From UBA7672 sp963784415 (GTDB lineage Bacteria; Pseudomonadota; Alphaproteobacteria; Caulobacterales; Hyphomonadaceae): DNA of 64,000 nt. The DNA is taken from contig CAWARK010000006.1 in NCBI GenBank assembly GCA_963784415.1, positions 124,001 to 188,000 of the forward strand, written 5' to 3'. Position numbers and translations under genes: made by a program. This document shows positions 62,426 through 64,000 of this stretch, in pieces; the first letter of the stretch is position 1, and the number at the start of each line of letters is the position of its first letter. The notes under the pieces are model-generated. The model was not told the DNA's origin, did no database searches, and was given only the letters and a program-made list of their open reading frames with translations.

Positions 62426-62462
62426 CGAGGCGCCCGGAACGTCGGAGGTTCCGGGCGCCTCG
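62426..62462. terminator. 15-bp perfect hairpin between MXKDX and cytochrome b genes
   Basis: CGAGGCGCCCGGAAC and GTTCCGGGCGCCTCG pair perfectly around a 7-nt loop. It sits 11 bp after the MXKDX stop and 30 bp before the cytochrome b start. No T-run follows directly on the minus strand, so it may partly terminate, attenuate, or protect the upstream message. Confidence 0.6.
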
Positions 62463-62472
62463 ACACCTGGCG

Positions 62473-62766
62473 TCAGTGGTCGGCCGGTTTCATCGGATCG
62501 GCCTTCATCGGGTCTGCCGCCATCGAGTCAGCCGGCTTCATCGGGTCCGCCGCCATCGAATCGGCAGGCTTCATCGGGTCGGCAGCCATGGAATCCGTTT
62601 TCATAGGATCAGCCGCCATCGAATCGGCCGGCTTCATGGCGTCGGTCGACATGCTGTCGGTCTTCATGGCGTCGGCTTTCATCGGATCGTTGGCCGGACC
62701 CGAGCAGGCGGCAAGGCCGAGCGCGAGCGCGCCGGCGGCGATGGAGGCGAGGAGCTTGTTGGTCAT
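62473..62766 (-). CDS. MXKDX pentapeptide-repeat lipoprotein
   Basis: 97 residues. A lipoprotein signal (MTNKLLASIAAGALALGLAA then CSG, Cys21) is followed by a tail made almost wholly of repeats of MKxDxM, MKPADSMAADP and similar. The small proteins with this pattern are known as the pentapeptide MXKDX family, of unknown function and often near SigF-type genes. The methionine-rich tail (about one Met in five) is suited to oxidant or metal trapping, which is inference. ATG 62766 opens the signal. Confidence 0.9.
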   Translation of the reverse strand: MTNKLLASIAAGALALGLAACSGPANDPMKADAMKTDSMSTDAMKPADSMAADPMKTDSMAADPMKPADSMAADPMKPADSMAADPMKADPMKPADH

Positions 62767-62809
62767 TGGATGGTCCCTTGATGAAGTGCTGAAGCACGTT
62801 GGTTGGTAG

Positions 62810-63547
62810 TCAGGATTTGAACGAAGCGATGATCGGGCCGCCCGAAGCGCCCTGAACGAGAATGGCTGTGCGATAGGCGGGGTCGGTTGCGGCGGGCAGT
62901 TTGTAGGTCGCGGCCTTGCCGCTCCATCCACCGAGGCGGACGAGTTCGTGCACGACATTGCGGTGAGGCAGCGTGCGGCCACCATTCTCGCCGGCCTGAA
63001 TCGGCACCTGCACGGTGCGCGGATCATAACGGACGAGCCAGACGTCGGCGCTGGTGAAAGATGCCGCGGCAACGGTCAGTGTGTTGCCACTGAGCGAAAT
63101 GGCGGGAGCAGATGCGGAGAGCCTCGCGCCATCAACGGCGCGGATCAGCTCGTCACGCCGGTTGCCGACGATGTCGACATGACCGTTGATGACAACTTGC
63201 GGCGTCGCGACATTGCGGCGATGCAGGCCGCCATTGGCGTAGTCGTACTGACGCTGCGTATTTTCCTTCGAGGCGAAGGTATCCTTCCAGCCGAGGCGGT
63301 CCCAATACGTGACGCCAAAGCTGAGCACGAGCAGGTCCGGCCGGCTAGTGAGGGTGAGGATATTCTCGTTCGCCGGCGGACAGGACGAGCAGCCCTGGCT
63401 CTGGAAAAGTTCCACGACCGTAGGCGAGGCGGAAGCCCGCTGCGTGGTCTTGGCGTCGTTGGCAAAGGCAGCCGTCGCGGCGATGCCCGCAACGAAGACG
63501 CCGGCCATCAAAACGTAGAACGACCGCTGCTTGTGAAACCCTGCCAT
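62810..63547 (-). CDS. DUF1223 family secreted thioredoxin-like protein
   Basis: 245 residues. A signal peptide of about 29 residues (AATAAFAN) is followed by VVELFQSQGCSSCPPANENI, a CxxC (C53/C56) within a thioredoxin-like fold, the DUF1223 signature. It is probably a periplasmic disulfide or redox protein. It heads the SigF-associated minus-strand gene set. ATG 63547 is 41 bp downstream of the SigF-type -10. Confidence 0.92.
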   Translation of the reverse strand: MAGFHKQRSFYVLMAGVFVAGIAATAAFANDAKTTQRASASPTVVELFQSQGCSSCPPANENILTLTSRPDLLVLSFGVTYWDRLGWKDTFASKENTQRQYDYANGGLHRRNVATPQVVINGHVDIVGNRRDELIRAVDGARLSASAPAISLSGNTLTVAAASFTSADVWLVRYDPRTVQVPIQAGENGGRTLPHRNVVHELVRLGGWSGKAATYKLPAATDPAYRTAILVQGASGGPIIASFKS

Positions 63548-63587
63548 GGCGCCCTCTTGGCGCCGTCAGGGCGCTTACAAAGGGGTA

Positions 63588-63613
63588 TTCGTGGCGTGTG
63601 GGCGAGTGGTTAC
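63588..63613 (-). promoter_or_regulatory. SigF-type promoter of the DUF1223 gene
   Basis: On the minus strand GTAACC (63613-63608), 16 nt, then CGAAT (63591-63587). As I recall it, the Caulobacter SigF promoter is GTAACC-N16-CGAA; the match is exact, including spacing. It directly precedes DUF1223 and the genes that follow it. Confidence 0.8.
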
Positions 63614-63650
63614 AGGCGCAGCGACTTTTTATCTGCGAGCCGCGCAAGCC

Positions 63651-63686
63651 ATAAGAAATGAGCCTCCCCGCATGGCGGAGAGGCTC
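63651..63686 (-). terminator. Intrinsic terminator of the acyl-CoA dehydrogenase gene
   Basis: GAGCCTC-C-CCGC and GCGG-A-GAGGCTC form a 12-bp stem with one mismatch and the loop ATG. On the minus strand it is followed by ATTTCTTAT. It lies 27 bp after the stop of the acyl-CoA dehydrogenase and before the SigF promoter of the next gene. Confidence 0.7.
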
Positions 63687-63712
63687 ACGTCGACCTTCAA
63701 AGCAGTCCGGCC

Positions 63713-64000
63713 TTACGGCGCGTTGCGGCCCGGCTGGTGCTTTTTGATCTCGGCGCGGCTGACCACCATGTGGTGAACCTCATCGGGACCATCAGCGAAG
63801 CGGAGGTGGCGCACGTCGGCGTAGAGTTCGGCCAACGGCGTCCATTGCGAGATGCCGGTAGCGCCGTGAACCTGGATCGCCTCGTCGATGATGCGGCAGG
63901 TGATTTCCGGGATCATGGACTTCACCATGGATACCCACACACGCGCTTCCTTGTTGCCGAGCACGTCCATCGCCTTGGCGGCTTTGAGGACCATCAAGCG
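63713..64000 (-). CDS. Acyl-CoA dehydrogenase, C-terminal end (5' end outside window)
   Basis: The frame is open to the right window edge; 96 residues are visible. KAMDVLGNKEARVWVSMVKS then MIPEITCRIIDEAIQVHGA, TGISQWTPLAELYADVRHLR and FADGPDEVHHMVVSRAEIKK are the last helices of acyl-CoA dehydrogenase domain 3, with the FAD-contacting IQVHGATG motif and the DGPDEVH end typical of the family. It acts in fatty-acid or branched-chain degradation. Confidence 0.93.
   Translation of the reverse strand, partial: RLMVLKAAKAMDVLGNKEARVWVSMVKSMIPEITCRIIDEAIQVHGATGISQWTPLAELYADVRHLRFADGPDEVHHMVVSRAEIKKHQPGRNAP

Noticed and set aside
62426..62462. Hard operon boundary at the hairpin
   Set aside because: The stem is perfect but lacks a T-run, and no SigF-type or other promoter was seen before the cytochrome gene, so read-through is as likely as termination.

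Overview
The window is high-GC, densely packed bacterial DNA from an alphaproteobacterium. The best fit is Caulobacterales, probably Hyphomonadaceae-like. The clues are a MucR/Ros regulator, a DnaA-C-terminal-like HTH protein paired with a DUF6456 protein, DUF1491 and DUF4169 proteins, a UrcA-family protein, a SigF/NrsF pair with two cysteines spaced as recalled for Caulobacter NrsF, and a CtrA-box-like site. No rRNA, tRNA, CRISPR array, integrase, transposase or phage gene was recognised. Assignments come from reading motifs only; no database search was run.

Layout. 0-9.3 kb: housekeeping and small-molecule genes (end of an MFS transporter, prfC, a GST, DUF1491, DUF4169, GFA, a Tag-like glycosylase, an Old Yellow Enzyme, unknown envelope proteins). 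9.3-17.6 kb: two adjacent same-strand genes for membrane-anchored TIR proteins, TIR-TM-WD40 and TIR-Pro-rich-TM-MORN. Behind them lie a hybrid-free histidine kinase and a divergent secreted protein with a TTG start. 17.6-21.7 kb: LysR, UrcA, sufE, the DUF6456/HTH pair with a tandem operator, and a lipoprotein. 21.9-25.8 kb: pstSCAB phosphate transporter. 25.9-28.5 kb: universal stress protein, a zinc-ribbon protein with a native His tail, a PAS protein and mucR. 28.6-36.5 kb: a nine-gene Mrp/Mbh-like cation/proton antiporter operon with nearly every junction overlapping. 36.6-44.4 kb: DUF2336, a DoxX-like protein, an RHH-TM-EF-hand fusion, MaoC, oligopeptidase B, TetR and an LpqC-type esterase. 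44.6-49.3 kb: a large autotransporter followed by a patatin-like lipoprotein. 49.4-52.5 kb: gabD and a GABA-permease-like gene. 52.5-53.2 kb: a gene-poor cluster of palindromic repeats. 53.2-58.4 kb: LysR divergent from an EmrA-EmrB-NodT tripartite efflux operon. 58.4-63.6 kb: a GH29 fucosidase, then a minus-strand SigF/NrsF stress block (DUF1223, MXKDX lipoprotein, cytochrome b, molybdopterin oxidoreductase, sigF, nrsF). The block is headed by a site reading GTAACC-N16-CGAA. The window ends inside an acyl-CoA dehydrogenase gene.

How the genes work together. The clearest units are pstSCAB (phosphate uptake), the antiporter operon (Na+/H+ and pH homeostasis), gabD-gabP (GABA or succinate semialdehyde use), the efflux operon under a divergent LysR, and the SigF block (probably envelope redox repair or metal/oxidative stress). 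The least explained unit is the TIR-WD40/TIR-MORN pair. Both proteins put a TIR domain in front of a single membrane segment and a repeat-rich far side, and this is the best candidate for an undescribed system. Two families of about 120-bp palindromic intergenic repeats (two copies each) and one further composite repeat punctuate the gene borders.
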